Source: CAVSUR01 sp963731285 (GTDB lineage: Bacteria > Actinomycetota > Actinomycetes > Streptosporangiales > Streptosporangiaceae). From it: 64,000 nt of DNA. The notes under the pieces are model-generated. The model worked only from the letters and a program-made list of their open reading frames with translations. It had not been told where the DNA came from and searched no databases. The stretch is taken from the NCBI GenBank assembly GCA_963731285.1, contig CAVSUR010000014.1:682001-746000 (forward strand), in the 5' to 3' direction. A program made the translations under genes and the position numbers. This document shows positions 1 through 8,638 of the stretch, one piece after another. Numbering within the stretch: the first letter of the stretch is position 1; each line of letters begins with the position of its first letter.

Positions 1-502
1 CGGTGTCCTCCGGGTGCGCCCTGTCTTCCGGTTGCGCCGTGTGTTGCTGATGAGCTGGCGGGCGGGCCTGCTCGATCGCGGCGGCCAGGGCGTCCGGCGT
101 CCGGCTGCCGACCAGCCAGTACGGCGGATTCCCCGCCCCGCCGACAACCTGGATGTACACGCCGGACGGCAGATAGGGCCGGAACAGCATCATCGCGGCC
201 GGGTCCGCGCGCGGGCCGCGCAGGGCCCGGGCCTGATCGGCATCCAGGGCCGCAACCTCTCCGGCCGCGCTCAGCGGCAGCCGCTGACGGCCCGCCCGCA
301 GCTCGCCGCCGCCGACCTCGACCGTCGTCATGCCCATCATCAGCATGATCGCGGCCAGGCCCCCGACGATGATCACGTAGCTCGCGACGGCCACGAGGAG
401 GCTGAAGCCGGCCCAGATGAACGTCGCGAGCGTGACGGCCATGATCATTCCCAGCACCCACCAGGACACGGGCAGGTGCAGCCGTTCGTGATACGCGCGC
501 AT
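1..502 (-). CDS. DUF3093 family membrane protein, 3' end outside window
   Basis: The ATG at 502 opens a frame that runs to base 1 without a stop, so only the first 167 codons are visible. The protein begins MRAYHERLHLPVSWWVLGM and has two hydrophobic stretches at about residues 11-29 and 32-52, then a soluble part. This start, the paired membrane segments and the position divergent from dut are characteristic of the actinobacterial DUF3093 family, whose biochemical role is unknown. The visible tail is hydrophilic (histidine, glutamine and acidic residues), so little of the protein is probably missing. The long plus-strand frame over the same bases is a shadow. Confidence 0.8.
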   Translation of the reverse strand, partial: MRAYHERLHLPVSWWVLGMIMAVTLATFIWAGFSLLVAVASYVIIVGGLAAIMLMMGMTTVEVGGGELRAGRQRLPLSAAGEVAALDADQARALRGPRADPAAMMLFRPYLPSGVYIQVVGGAGNPPYWLVGSRTPDALAAAIEQARPPAHQQHTAQPEDRAHPEDT

Positions 503-605
503 GCGTCCACGGTAATGGGTTGCGCCCGGATCGGCGGCCGGCGGCCTCGCCGCGGTAGGGTCACGTTCGGGATCTGGTCAGCATGAACGAGCAAGGGGGT
601 ACCGG

Positions 606-1124
606 ATGCCGGGGGCGAGCGGTCCGACCGACCGAGTCGAGGTGCTGATCAGGCGGCTGGACGCCGGCCTCCCGCTGCCTGCCCGGGCCCATCACGGCGA
701 CGCAGGCGCCGACCTGCACGCGGCCTGCGACGTGGACCTGGCCCCCGGCGAGCGGGCCGTCGTGCCCACTGGCATCGCCATCGCGCTGCCCGACGGCTAT
801 GCCGGCTTCGTGCATCCCCGGTCCGGGCTCGCCGCCAGGTGCGGGGTCACGCTCGTGAATGCGCCGGGCACTGTCGATGCCGGGTACCGTGGCGAGATCA
901 GGGTGACGCTGCTCAACACTGACGCCCGCGACTCGGTGCGGCTCCGCCGCGGCGACCGGATCGCCCAGCTCGTCGTGCAGCGGGTGGAGTACCCGGTGTT
1001 CTGCGAGGTCGAGGTGCTGCCGGGATCGGCCAGGGGTGAGGGCGGCTTCGGGTCCACCGGCGGCCACCGCGCTCCGGAGGCGGACGCCGGCGCCCCGGCG
1101 GGCAGCGGCACCGTGCGGGCATGA
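606..1124 (+). CDS. dut: dUTP diphosphatase
   Basis: Hydrolyses dUTP to dUMP and pyrophosphate in the cytoplasm, keeping uracil out of DNA and feeding dTMP synthesis. All five trimeric dUTPase motifs are visible in order: GDAGADLHA, HPRSGLAA, LVNAPGTVDAGYRGEI, RGDRIAQLVV and the C-terminal RGEGGFGSTG that closes over the active site. Length is 172 residues, slightly longer than the usual 150-160 because of an alanine/glycine-rich tail after motif 5. The start is supported by a purine-rich AAGGGGG just upstream. DUF3710 follows 38 bases downstream in the same direction, a common actinobacterial arrangement. Confidence 0.96.
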   Translation: MPGASGPTDRVEVLIRRLDAGLPLPARAHHGDAGADLHAACDVDLAPGERAVVPTGIAIALPDGYAGFVHPRSGLAARCGVTLVNAPGTVDAGYRGEIRVTLLNTDARDSVRLRRGDRIAQLVVQRVEYPVFCEVEVLPGSARGEGGFGSTGGHRAPEADAGAPAGSGTVRA

Positions 1125-1162
1125 GTGCAGCAGGCATGATCAGCAAGTGAGGAGCGTGCGGG

Positions 1163-2156
1163 GTGTTCCGACGGCGCCGCAAGCGCGTTGACGAGGCGGG
1201 ATCCGGTAACCCGGCGGCGGAGGAGGCTGCGGCCGGGCCGCGGCCGGGGCGGCATCGGCTGACCGGCGACAGCTACCCGGCCGGCGGCGACGAGCTGGCG
1301 GACGACGACGAGGTGGCGGGGCTGGCCGGCGAGGATCAGCTAGCCGATGAGGATCAGCTGGCCGGCGAGGACCAGCTGGCCGCCCAGGACGACCCGGGCT
1401 TTGCCGAGGACGCGCAGGAGTCACCGCAGTCTGGCCGTCCCGGCCGCGGCCATATCGACCTGGGTGATCCGGAAACCTGGTCCCGGCTGCAGCGGGAGCC
1501 CGCGGCGGAGAGCCGGGCCGGGCGCGGAGTCCGGCCCGTGGGACGGCGCGGGGACCTTCCCCGAAGCCGAGCGCATCGACTTCGGCAGCCTGCAGGTCCC
1601 GGCCAGGGAAGGCTTCGACATCCAGATCAACATGGCCGAGGAGCAGGGCGTCTGGATCGCCGTCGTGCGCGGCGACAGCGGCCTGCAGCTGCAGGGATTC
1701 GCGGCCCCCAAGACCAGCGGGCTGTGGGATGAGGATCGGCAGGAGATCGCCGAGGAGATCGTCAAGGCCGGCGGGACGAGCTCGGAAGCGGACGGGCCGT
1801 TCGGCGCGGAACTGCACGCCATGCTGATCCCGGCGCCGGAGGGCCCGCAACCGCCCCGGCAGCGGCCGCAGGCCCAGCCGGTGCGGTTCCTCGGCGTCGA
1901 CGGCCCGCGCTGGTTCCTCCGCGGCGTTCTCAGCGGCCCCGCCGCCGCCCGGCCCGAGCTGGCCGCGCCGTTCGAGGAGATCTTTGCCGACGTGGTCGTG
2001 GTGCGCGGCGACCATCCGGCGCCGCCGCGCGACCTGCTGGAAATCCAGCTGCCCGAGCAGGCCCGCGAGGCACTGGAGGCTCAGATGGCGGAGGACGCGG
2101 GCGACGGGATACCCAGCCCGTTCGAGCGCGGCCCGGAGATCACCGAGACTCGCTAG
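1163..2156 (+). CDS. DUF3710 domain protein, one frame break
   Basis: Begins at GTG 1163 with MFRRRRKRVDE after a GAGGAG ribosome site, which is the typical DUF3710 opening. An acidic, repetitive N-terminal part (several EDQLA repeats) reads in one frame to about base 1515. The conserved domain then continues in the next frame from SGPWDGAGTFPEAERIDFG to the stop at 2156. The overall length is one base more than a multiple of three, so a single inserted base near 1515-1530 explains it. The DUF3710 domain itself is intact after the break. Function is unknown; the family is found beside dut in actinomycetes. I read this as one gene with a probable sequence error rather than two genes. Confidence 0.85.
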
Positions 2157-2815
2157 CGGCTTGCGGCTAGCAATTGCCCTAGCTCGTCCTCCACGTCCTC
2201 GCTGGTCACGAACAGCAGCTCGTCCCCGGCCTCCAGCGGGTCGTCGTTGTTCGGCACGATCACCCGGCCGTCGCGCAAGATCGCGACCAGCGCGGTGTCG
2301 GCCGGCCAGTCGATGTCGCCGATCCGCCGGCCTGCCAGCGGCGCGTCGGCCGGCATGGTCATCTCCACCAGGCTCGCCTGGCTCTGCCGGAACGTCATCA
2401 GCCGGACCAGGTCGCCGACGCTGACCGCCTCCTCGACCAGCGCCGACAGCAGGCGCGGGGTGGACACCGCGACGTCCACCCCCCACGACTCGTTGAACAG
2501 CCACTCGTTGTTCGGGTGGTTGATCCGGGCGACGACCCTGGGCACGCCGTACTCGGTTTTGGCCAGCAGGGACATGACCAGGTTGACCTTGTCGTCGCCG
2601 GTGGCGGCGATCACCGCGTGGCAGCGCTCCAGCGAGGCGTCGTCCAGGGCGCTGATCTCGCAGGCGTCAGCCAGCAGCCATTCGGCCCGCGGCACGCTGT
2701 GCACCTTGATGGACCGGGGATTCTTGTCGATCAGCAGGACCTCATGACCCGCCTCGAGCAGCTCCTTGGCGATGGACCGGCCCACCGCGCCGGCCCCGGC
2801 GATGGCGACCCGCAT
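2153..2815 (-). CDS. trkA: TrkA-family NAD-binding potassium regulator (second of pair)
   Basis: A 220-residue cytosolic regulator of a Trk/Ktr potassium channel. The N-terminal RCK Rossmann fold begins MRVAIAGAGAVGRSIAKELL (GxGxxG nucleotide loop), followed by the acidic residue after strand 2 (VLLIDKN) that favours NAD(H). A TrkA-C ligand domain occupies about residues 135-215. Its ATG shares one base with the stop of the upstream trkA copy, so the two are probably co-translated and co-assembled. Its 3' end overlaps the 3' end of the DUF3710 gene by four bases. No membrane channel subunit is present nearby. Confidence 0.92.
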   Translation of the reverse strand: MRVAIAGAGAVGRSIAKELLEAGHEVLLIDKNPRSIKVHSVPRAEWLLADACEISALDDASLERCHAVIAATGDDKVNLVMSLLAKTEYGVPRVVARINHPNNEWLFNESWGVDVAVSTPRLLSALVEEAVSVGDLVRLMTFRQSQASLVEMTMPADAPLAGRRIGDIDWPADTALVAILRDGRVIVPNNDDPLEAGDELLFVTSEDVEDELGQLLAASR

Positions 2816-3489
2816 CAGCGTGCCCCCCGTCCCGGCGAGAGCGGGCGAGCGCAGATGCTCGCGATCCTGGCCAGGTCGGATTCCTCGGCCAGCACGTGCA
2901 GCACGTCTCCTTCCTGCAGCACGGTGCCCGGGCCGGCCAGCATCGACTCGCCGAGCCGGGTGATGAACCCCACCCGGGCGTGCGCCTTCTCCTCCAGCGC
3001 AGACACCTTCTCGCCGAACCAGTCGTCGGAGGTCGCGACCTCGGCCAGCACAATCTTGCCGCTCGGGTCACGCCATAGCGGCTCCGCGCCCTCGGGCAGC
3101 AGCCTGCGGAGCATCTGGTCGGCCGTCCACCGGACGGTGGCCACCGTGGGAATGCCGAGCCGCTGGTAGACCTCGGCCCGGCGCGGGTCGTAGATCCGGG
3201 CCACCACGCGCTGCACTCCGAACGACTCGCGCACCACCCGGGCGGCGATCACATTGGAATTGTCCCCGCTGCTGACCGCCGCGAAGGCGTCCGCGCGCTC
3301 GATCTCCGCCTCGGCCAGGACCGTCCGGTCGAAGCCGACCCCGGTGATCTTGCTGCCCTTGAAGCCGGACCGCAGCTTGCGGAACGCCTCCGGGTCCTGG
3401 TCGATGATCGCCACCGAATGGCCCTGATCTTCGAGAATGTGGGCGATCAGCGAGCCGACCCGCCCACAGCCCATGATCACGATGTGCAC
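2815..3489 (-). CDS. trkA: TrkA-family NAD-binding potassium regulator (first of pair)
   Basis: A 224-residue RCK protein: nucleotide-binding loop in MHIVIMGCGRVGSLIAHILE, then VAIIDQD with the acidic cofactor-selecting residue, and a C-terminal TrkA-C domain from about residue 140. It resembles the first member of the two-gene CeoB/CeoC pairs of actinobacteria, which gate a potassium transporter in response to nucleotides. Start at 3489 is followed by the second copy with a one-base stop/start overlap. The usual OB-fold and DUF3159 genes that often lie between DUF3710 and this pair in related genomes are absent here. Confidence 0.92.
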   Translation of the reverse strand: MHIVIMGCGRVGSLIAHILEDQGHSVAIIDQDPEAFRKLRSGFKGSKITGVGFDRTVLAEAEIERADAFAAVSSGDNSNVIAARVVRESFGVQRVVARIYDPRRAEVYQRLGIPTVATVRWTADQMLRRLLPEGAEPLWRDPSGKIVLAEVATSDDWFGEKVSALEEKAHARVGFITRLGESMLAGPGTVLQEGDVLHVLAEESDLARIASICARPLSPGRGAR

Positions 3490-3595
3490 CGGGTTTCCTT
3501 CCGCGAGAACTGTGCCCGATCACGGTATGCCCTCATTCGCAGCGAGCTAGCCGCCGGGTAACCCGGCCGCCGGGCCGCCGGCCGGGCAGGGCAGC

Positions 3596-4852
3596 ATGGA
3601 CGGTGTGAGCATGCCCGCCGCGGCCGCCCTCAAGGCCGGTGATGTGGTCGATCTCACCGTGGGCGAGGCGGTCCACGGCGGCTGGTGCGTGGCCCGTGCG
3701 CAGCCGTCCGGACCGGTGATCTTCGTCCGGCACGCGCTGCCCGGCGAGCAGGTCACCGCCGTTATCACCCAGGTCACGTCCCGGCTCGCCCGGGCGGACG
3801 CGGTGCGGATCAGCGCTCCGGCGGCCGACCGGGTGCGGCCCCCCTGCCCGCATGCGCGTCCCGGCGGCTGCGGCGGCTGCGACTGGCAGCATGCCAGCCC
3901 GCCGGCCCAGCGGGCGCTGAAGGCGGCGGTCATCCGCCAGCAGTTGCACCGCATCGCCGGGCTCGACCACGACATCACGGTGGAGCCGCTGCCGGGAGAT
4001 CCGGGCGGGCTGGGCTGGCGGACGCGGGTGCGGTACGCGGTGCGCCCGGACGGGCTGGCCGGCTTGCGGCGGCACCGGTCGCACGAGGTCGTCGACGTCG
4101 GCGACTGCCCGATCGCTCATCCGCTGGTGAACGAGGCGGGGGTGACCCGGCAGCGGTGGCCGGGCGCCCAGTCGGTAGCGGTGGCGGCGGCGGCCGCGTC
4201 CGGCCAGCGGGCGGTCACGCAGATGCGGCCGCGGGGCCGGCCGCCCCGGGCGCCGCAGGGCGACAGGTACCTGACCGAGCATGCGGCCGGGCGGTCCTGG
4301 CGGGTGGGAGCCGCGACGTTCTGGCAGGTGCATCCGGCAGCGGCGGATGCCCTGTGCGCAGCGGTCCTGGACGCGCTGCGCCCGCAGCCCGGGGAGGCGG
4401 CGGTTGACCTGTACTGCGGCGCTGGCCTGTTCACCGGCGTGCTGGCCCGGGCGGTCGGCCCGGCCGGGCGGGTGACCGGGATCGAGGAGCAGCCCGGCGC
4501 GGTGGCCGACGCCCGGCACAACCTGCGGGACACGCCGTGGGCGCTGGTCCGCCGGGGCGACGTCGGCGCGGTACTCGGCCGCGGCGGCCTGGACGGCGCG
4601 TCGCTCGCCGTGCTGGATCCGCCCAGGACGGGCGCGGCGCGGCAGGTCGTTGATCTGCTGTGCGCGCCGCCGCGCGGCCCGGCCGGGGCCGGCCTGCGGC
4701 AGATCGGCTACGTGTCCTGCGATCCGGCCACCCTGGCCCGCGACCTGAAGATCCTCTGTGCCGCGGGCTGGCGGCTGGCGGCCCTGCGCGCCTTCGACGC
4801 CTTCCCGATGACCCATCATGTGGAGTGCCTCGCCACCCTGGAGCGCGGCTGA
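3596..4852 (+). CDS. TRAM-domain class I SAM-dependent RNA methyltransferase (TrmA/RlmD family)
   Basis: A 418-residue uracil-C5 RNA methyltransferase. Residues 10-75 form a TRAM domain (GDVVDLTVGEAVHGG ... HALPGEQVTAVI). The cysteine cluster in PCPHARPGGCGGCDWQHAS, with a later cysteine in GDCPIAHP, matches the iron-sulfur site of RlmD-like enzymes. The SAM site is AVDLYCGAGLFTGVLA, followed by DPPRTGA and the nucleophile motif YVSCDPATLARDL, then the terminal catalytic stretch. The gene sits next to the trkA pair as in other actinomycetes. The substrate position (rRNA or tRNA) cannot be decided from sequence alone. Convergence with nothing; a 40-base gap separates it from the next promoter region. 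Confidence 0.9.
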   Translation: MDGVSMPAAAALKAGDVVDLTVGEAVHGGWCVARAQPSGPVIFVRHALPGEQVTAVITQVTSRLARADAVRISAPAADRVRPPCPHARPGGCGGCDWQHASPPAQRALKAAVIRQQLHRIAGLDHDITVEPLPGDPGGLGWRTRVRYAVRPDGLAGLRRHRSHEVVDVGDCPIAHPLVNEAGVTRQRWPGAQSVAVAAAAASGQRAVTQMRPRGRPPRAPQGDRYLTEHAAGRSWRVGAATFWQVHPAAADALCAAVLDALRPQPGEAAVDLYCGAGLFTGVLARAVGPAGRVTGIEEQPGAVADARHNLRDTPWALVRRGDVGAVLGRGGLDGASLAVLDPPRTGAARQVVDLLCAPPRGPAGAGLRQIGYVSCDPATLARDLKILCAAGWRLAALRAFDAFPMTHHVECLATLERG

Positions 4853-4930
4853 CCCGGTAGCCCGCCCGGTCCCGGCCGGACGGCCCGATTCGGCCGGATG
4901 AGCACTGTCCCGGCCGGGCAGGATGGGTCC

Positions 4931-5865
4931 ATGAAACTGCGCATCTTCACCGAGCCGCAGCAGGGCGCCGATTACGCCATGCTGCTGCGCGTCGCCAGGG
5001 CCGCGGAGGACCTCGGTTTCGACGCGTTCTTCCGGTCCGATCATTACCTGAAGATGGGACCGGTCAGCGGCGAGCCAGGACCGACCGACGCCTGGATCAC
5101 GCTGGCTGGCCTGGCCGTCCAGACCAGCCGGATCAGGCTCGGGACGCTGATGACGGCGGCCACCTTCCGGCACCCCGGGCCGCTGGCCATCTCGGTGGCC
5201 CAGGTCGACCAGATGAGCGGCGGCCGGGTAGAGCTTCGGCCTCGGGGCGGGCTGGTACGAGCAGGAGCACGCCGCCTACGCGATCCCGTTCCCGGCTCTG
5301 GCCGAGCGGTTCGACCGCTACGCCGAGCAGCTGGCGGTCGTTACCGGCCTGTGGCAGAGCCCCGCCGGCCAGCCGTTCTCCTACCAGGGTAAGTACTACA
5401 CGGTGACGGACTCGCCGGGCCTGCCCAAGCCGGCCCAGCGGCCCCGGCCGCCGGTGCTGATCGGCGGCTCAGGCCCGCGCCGCACGCCGCGGCTGGCCGC
5501 GGCCTTCGCCGATGAGTTCAACGTCCCGTTCCGCAGCGTGCGCCGGCACCGCGGCCGCCTTCGGCCGGGTGCGCGACGCCTGCGCGGCAGCCGGGCGGGC
5601 CGCGGATTCGCTCCGGTACTCAGCCGCGCAGGTCGTGTGCTGCGCGACCAGCCCTGCCGGGCTGGAGCGGCGGGCCGCCGCGATCGGCAAGCCGCCGGAC
5701 GAGCTGCGCACCGAGGGCCTGGCCGGGTCGCCCGCCGAGGTGACCGAGAAGCTCGGCCAGTTCGCCGCGGCCGGCGCCGCTACCGCCTATCTTCAGGTAC
5801 TCGACCTGCATGACCTCGACCACCTGGAGCTGCTCGCCGCTCAGGTGCTGCCCCAGGTCCGCTAG
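4931..5865 (+). CDS. LLM-class F420-dependent oxidoreductase, two frame breaks
   Basis: A luciferase-like monooxygenase-fold protein of the F420-dependent type; it would act in the cytoplasm on an unknown substrate. The start ATG at 4931 gives MKLRIFTEPQQGADYAML, followed by LGFDAFFRSDHYL and RIRLGTLMTAATFRHPG, classic strands of this TIM-barrel family. The frame shifts at about 5235 (one extra base in a CTT where GLGAGWYEQEHAAYAIPF should follow) and again at about 5540. The final part, from TAAAFGRVRDACAAAGR to QVLPQVR, is in the third frame. Total length is two bases over a multiple of three, matching two single-base insertions. All conserved segments are otherwise present, so I regard it as one gene. 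Confidence 0.82.
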
Positions 5866-6063
5866 CCCGCTGCCGGCTCAGAGCTGACAGGCCCGCTGGC
5901 CGCTGACCTCGCGGAGCTGCGCCGGCGGGCCGCGATGACCGGCGGCCGGTACATGGGCACGGACCGGGCGCAGGAGTTCGGCGCGCGCAACGGCGTGCCG
6001 GGCGACCTGCTGGTGCGGCTGCGCCCGGCCAAGGTCATCGCGATGAGCGACGCCGCGGGCTAG
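5866..6063 (+). pseudogene. C-terminal fragment of a PPOX/pyridoxamine-oxidase-like protein
   Basis: Directly after the LLM stop and in the same frame, about 65 codons read ELTGPLAADLAELRRRA, then GGRYMGTDRAQEFGARNG and end in RLRPAKVIAMSDAAG. This resembles, from memory, the C-terminal end of small actinobacterial flavin/F420 split-barrel (PPOX) enzymes, which are about 130-150 residues long. There is no convincing start or ribosome site, and the N-terminal half is missing. The stop overlaps the stop of the convergent LigD-type gene. It could also be translated from the internal ATG at 5935 as 42 residues, but that would be an incomplete fold. Family assignment is tentative. Confidence 0.4.
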
Positions 6064-7454
6064 CGGCCAGATCCGGGCGCCGCGGGTCCGGGGCGGCCCG
6101 CGCCACGGCGGCCGTCGCCGGGGCGGCTGGCATCGGTGCGCGCTCCGGCGCCCGGCTGCCCGGCCCACGGGTCGTAGTCAACCTCCAGGGCCTCCTGCGG
6201 CGGCCGCTGCTCGGCCGGGACGTTGCGCAGGTTCAGCCGGATCCGCGTCCACGTGGTGAACCGGCCGCGCATCGCGTCGACCAGGACGTCAGCGGGACGA
6301 AGCCGGGCCCAGGCGTCCGGATGGCGCTGCTTCCAGCGGTCCAGGCCGGCCATCGCCTCATCCCGGCCGGCCGCCCGCGCCACCTCGATCAGCGGCATCG
6401 TGCTGCGGCGCCGGCCCGTCGGCCCGCTGGTCCCCGTGCCTGTCGCCGTCTCCCCGGCCCGCCGCTTGGACGGCTGGACCCTGGGCGCCTCGCCGGGCTG
6501 CTTGCCGAAGTGCGGCGGCCAGGGCGCGTCGGGCAGCCCGGCGGCCTGATCCCGCTCGGCCAGCTCCAGCAGCGGCTCCAGTGACCCGGCACGGGCATCC
6601 ATCTGCGCCCACGGGTCGCCCACCGCGGCGAACCGGGCAGGCATCGTGGCCAGGGTAAATGCCTCCGGCCGGCAGTCGGCGATCTCGGCCCAGTCCAGCG
6701 GCGCCGACACCCGGGCGTCGGCGGTCGGGCGCACCGAGTAGGCGGAGGCCACGGTCCGGTCCTTGGCGTTCTGGTTGTAATCCACGAACACTCCATGGCG
6801 CTCCTCCTTCCACCATCGCGAGGTCGCGTCGGCGGGCGCGCGCCGCTCGATCTCCCGGGCCAGCGCGACCGCCGCGCCGCGCACCTGCGGGAAGGTCCAC
6901 CGCGGCTCGATCCGGCAGTAGACATGGATGCCCCGCGAGCCTGAGGTCTTGGGCCAGCCGGTCAGGCCGTAATCGGCCAGGACCTCGCGCGCGGCCAGCG
7001 CCACCCGCACGATCTGCGCCCACTCCACGCCGGGCACGGGATCGAGGTCCACCCGCAGCTCGTCCGGGTGGTCGAGATCGGCCGCGCGCACCGGGTGCGG
7101 GTTGAGGTCGATGCAGCCGAGGTTCAGCACCCAGGCCAGCTGGGCCTCGTCGCCGACCACCACCTCCTCGGCGGTGCGCCCGGACGGGAAGCTCAGGGTC
7201 ACGGTGTCGATCCAGCCCGGCCGGGCGGACGGGGCGCGCTTCTGGAAGAACGCTTCGCCCTCCGCGCCGTGCACGAACCGCTTGAGCACCATGGGCCGCC
7301 CTGCGACGCCGCGCAGCGCGCCGTCGGCGACGCTGAGGTAGTAGCGGACCAGGTCCAGCTTGGTGTGGCCGGCCTGCGGGAAGAAGATCTTGTCAGGGTT
7401 GCTGACCGGCACCTGGCGCCCGGCCACCTGCAAGACCTCCTTGCGATCAGCCAT
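6060..7454 (-). CDS. ligD: Stand-alone LigD-type DNA polymerase/primase domain protein
   Basis: A 464-residue eukaryotic-type primase-polymerase (PolDom) of the bacterial end-joining system, which adds nucleotides or ribonucleotides at broken ends. Diagnostic segments: SNPDKIFFPQAGHTKLDLV near the N terminus, LVLKRF-type RPMVLKRFVHGAEGEAFFQK, the metal-binding ELRVDLDPVPGVEWAQ, and SGSRGIHVYCRI with its catalytic histidine. A 130-residue C-terminal extension is charged and ends in low complexity. The ATG at 7454 (MADRKEVLQVAGRQ) is preferred over an in-frame upstream start because homologues begin there. No ligase domain, nuclease domain or Ku gene is in the window, so partners must be elsewhere. 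Confidence 0.9.
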   Translation of the reverse strand: MADRKEVLQVAGRQVPVSNPDKIFFPQAGHTKLDLVRYYLSVADGALRGVAGRPMVLKRFVHGAEGEAFFQKRAPSARPGWIDTVTLSFPSGRTAEEVVVGDEAQLAWVLNLGCIDLNPHPVRAADLDHPDELRVDLDPVPGVEWAQIVRVALAAREVLADYGLTGWPKTSGSRGIHVYCRIEPRWTFPQVRGAAVALAREIERRAPADATSRWWKEERHGVFVDYNQNAKDRTVASAYSVRPTADARVSAPLDWAEIADCRPEAFTLATMPARFAAVGDPWAQMDARAGSLEPLLELAERDQAAGLPDAPWPPHFGKQPGEAPRVQPSKRRAGETATGTGTSGPTGRRRSTMPLIEVARAAGRDEAMAGLDRWKQRHPDAWARLRPADVLVDAMRGRFTTWTRIRLNLRNVPAEQRPPQEALEVDYDPWAGQPGAGARTDASRPGDGRRGAGRPGPAAPGSGR

Positions 7455-7541
7455 GACAGCACGATAGCGGGCGGCTAAGCGCACCGGCCGGCGCCCGCGC
7501 CCGCGCAGCTGCGCCGGACGGCCCCCAGCCCGCTGAACGGC

Positions 7542-8621
7542 TTACCCATCGGCACCCGGCACGCTCGGTGGTCCACTCATCGTGCGCTGGCCGCCAGTGG
7601 CCGTCCCGGTGTCGACGCGGGCGTTGCGGCCGACGGCGGCGGCGGCGATGACGCCGGCCGAGGCGACGGCGCTGAGCCAGCCGACGTGCTCGCCGAGCAG
7701 CAGCGCTGACCAGCCCAGCGTCAGCGCGGGCTGGGCGAGCTGGAGCTTGCCCACCCGCGCCACGCCGCCGCGGGCCAGCCCCTGGTACCAGGCGAAGAAA
7801 CCGAGGCACATCGACACCAGCCCCACGTAGCCGAGGCCCGCGACGGCGCCGGCGCTGATCCGGCCCGGCGGAGGCCCGGTGACGATCGCCGCCGCGGTCA
7901 CCGCGCCGGTCACCGGCAGGGCCAGGATCACCGCCCAGCAGATCACCCGCCAGCCACCGTACTCGCGGGCCAGCACGCCGCCCTCGGCGTAGCCGAGCCC
8001 GGCCACCGCGATGGCGGCGAGCAGCAGCACGTCGCCCGCGCGGAGCCGGCCGCCGCCCTGCACCGCGGCAAAGGTGATCACCACGGCCAGGCCCAGGGCC
8101 AGCGCCGCCCAGTAAGCCCGGCGCGGTCGCTCGCCCGCCCGCAGCACGGCCATCCCGGCCGTGGCCGCCGGGATCAGGCCGGTCAGCACCGCGCCGTGCA
8201 CGCTGTCGACCTGATGCAAAGCCAGCGCGGACAGCAGCCCGAACCCGATGCCGACCGTAGCCGCGACGATCAGCAGCCCGGGCAGCGCGGCGCGCGGCGG
8301 CAGCATCGGCTGGCGCCGCGCGGTCAGGAGGATCGCCGCCGCCGCTGCGGCGATCACCGACCGGCCGACGCCGACGACCACCGGGCTGAACGCGGTCTCG
8401 GCTGCCGTGGTCGCCGGGAAGGTCAGGCTGAAGCACACCACGCCAAGCGCGCCGAGCAGCAGCGGGACGGCCCGTCCGGTGACCGTATTCCTCGTGCCTG
8501 TCTTCCCGGTGATCGCCGCTGCGGCGAGTGCCCTCCCGGCGACGGCTGTCCCGGCGACGGCCGTCCCTGCGGCCGGGACCGCTTCCGCTCCGGCCAGAGA
8601 AGTGCTTTCATTAAGTCTCAT
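7542..8621 (-). CDS. EamA/DMT-family transporter
   Basis: A membrane exporter-type protein of about 359 residues. After a 50-residue alanine-rich cytoplasmic leader come roughly ten hydrophobic segments arranged as two EamA repeats, starting at LLLGALGVVCFSLTFP and ending near VASAGVIAAAAVGRNA. The second repeat carries the typical GLVSMCLGFFAWYQGLARG and PALTLGWSALLLGEHVG stretches. Its ATG at 8621 overlaps the start codon of the divergent MocR-type regulator in the tetramer CATG. Divergence from a MocR gene suggests regulated export of an amino compound or vitamin-related metabolite, but the substrate is unknown. A GTG at 8636 is an alternative start. Confidence 0.88.
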   Translation of the reverse strand: MRLNESTSLAGAEAVPAAGTAVAGTAVAGRALAAAAITGKTGTRNTVTGRAVPLLLGALGVVCFSLTFPATTAAETAFSPVVVGVGRSVIAAAAAAILLTARRQPMLPPRAALPGLLIVAATVGIGFGLLSALALHQVDSVHGAVLTGLIPAATAGMAVLRAGERPRRAYWAALALGLAVVITFAAVQGGGRLRAGDVLLLAAIAVAGLGYAEGGVLAREYGGWRVICWAVILALPVTGAVTAAAIVTGPPPGRISAGAVAGLGYVGLVSMCLGFFAWYQGLARGGVARVGKLQLAQPALTLGWSALLLGEHVGWLSAVASAGVIAAAAVGRNARVDTGTATGGQRTMSGPPSVPGADG

Positions 8622-8638
8622 GTCAGACGATAGCACTT
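8600..8638. promoter_or_regulatory. Dyad spanning the shared start of the EamA and MocR genes
   Basis: AAGTGCT at 8600-8606 and AGCACTT at 8632-8638 form a perfect inverted repeat with a 25-base spacer, centred within two bases of the CATG in which the two divergent start codons overlap. Candidate -10 hexamers (TTAAGT at 8611-8616 for the plus strand; TATCGT on the minus strand) lie 5-8 bases from each ATG, which fits leaderless transcripts from both genes. The regulator most likely binds here and controls both directions. This is inferred from symmetry and position only. Confidence 0.45.

Noticed and set aside
3533..5173. A 546-codon minus-strand frame opposite the RNA methyltransferase
   Set aside because: Shadow; the TRAM, iron-sulfur and SAM motifs are on the plus strand.
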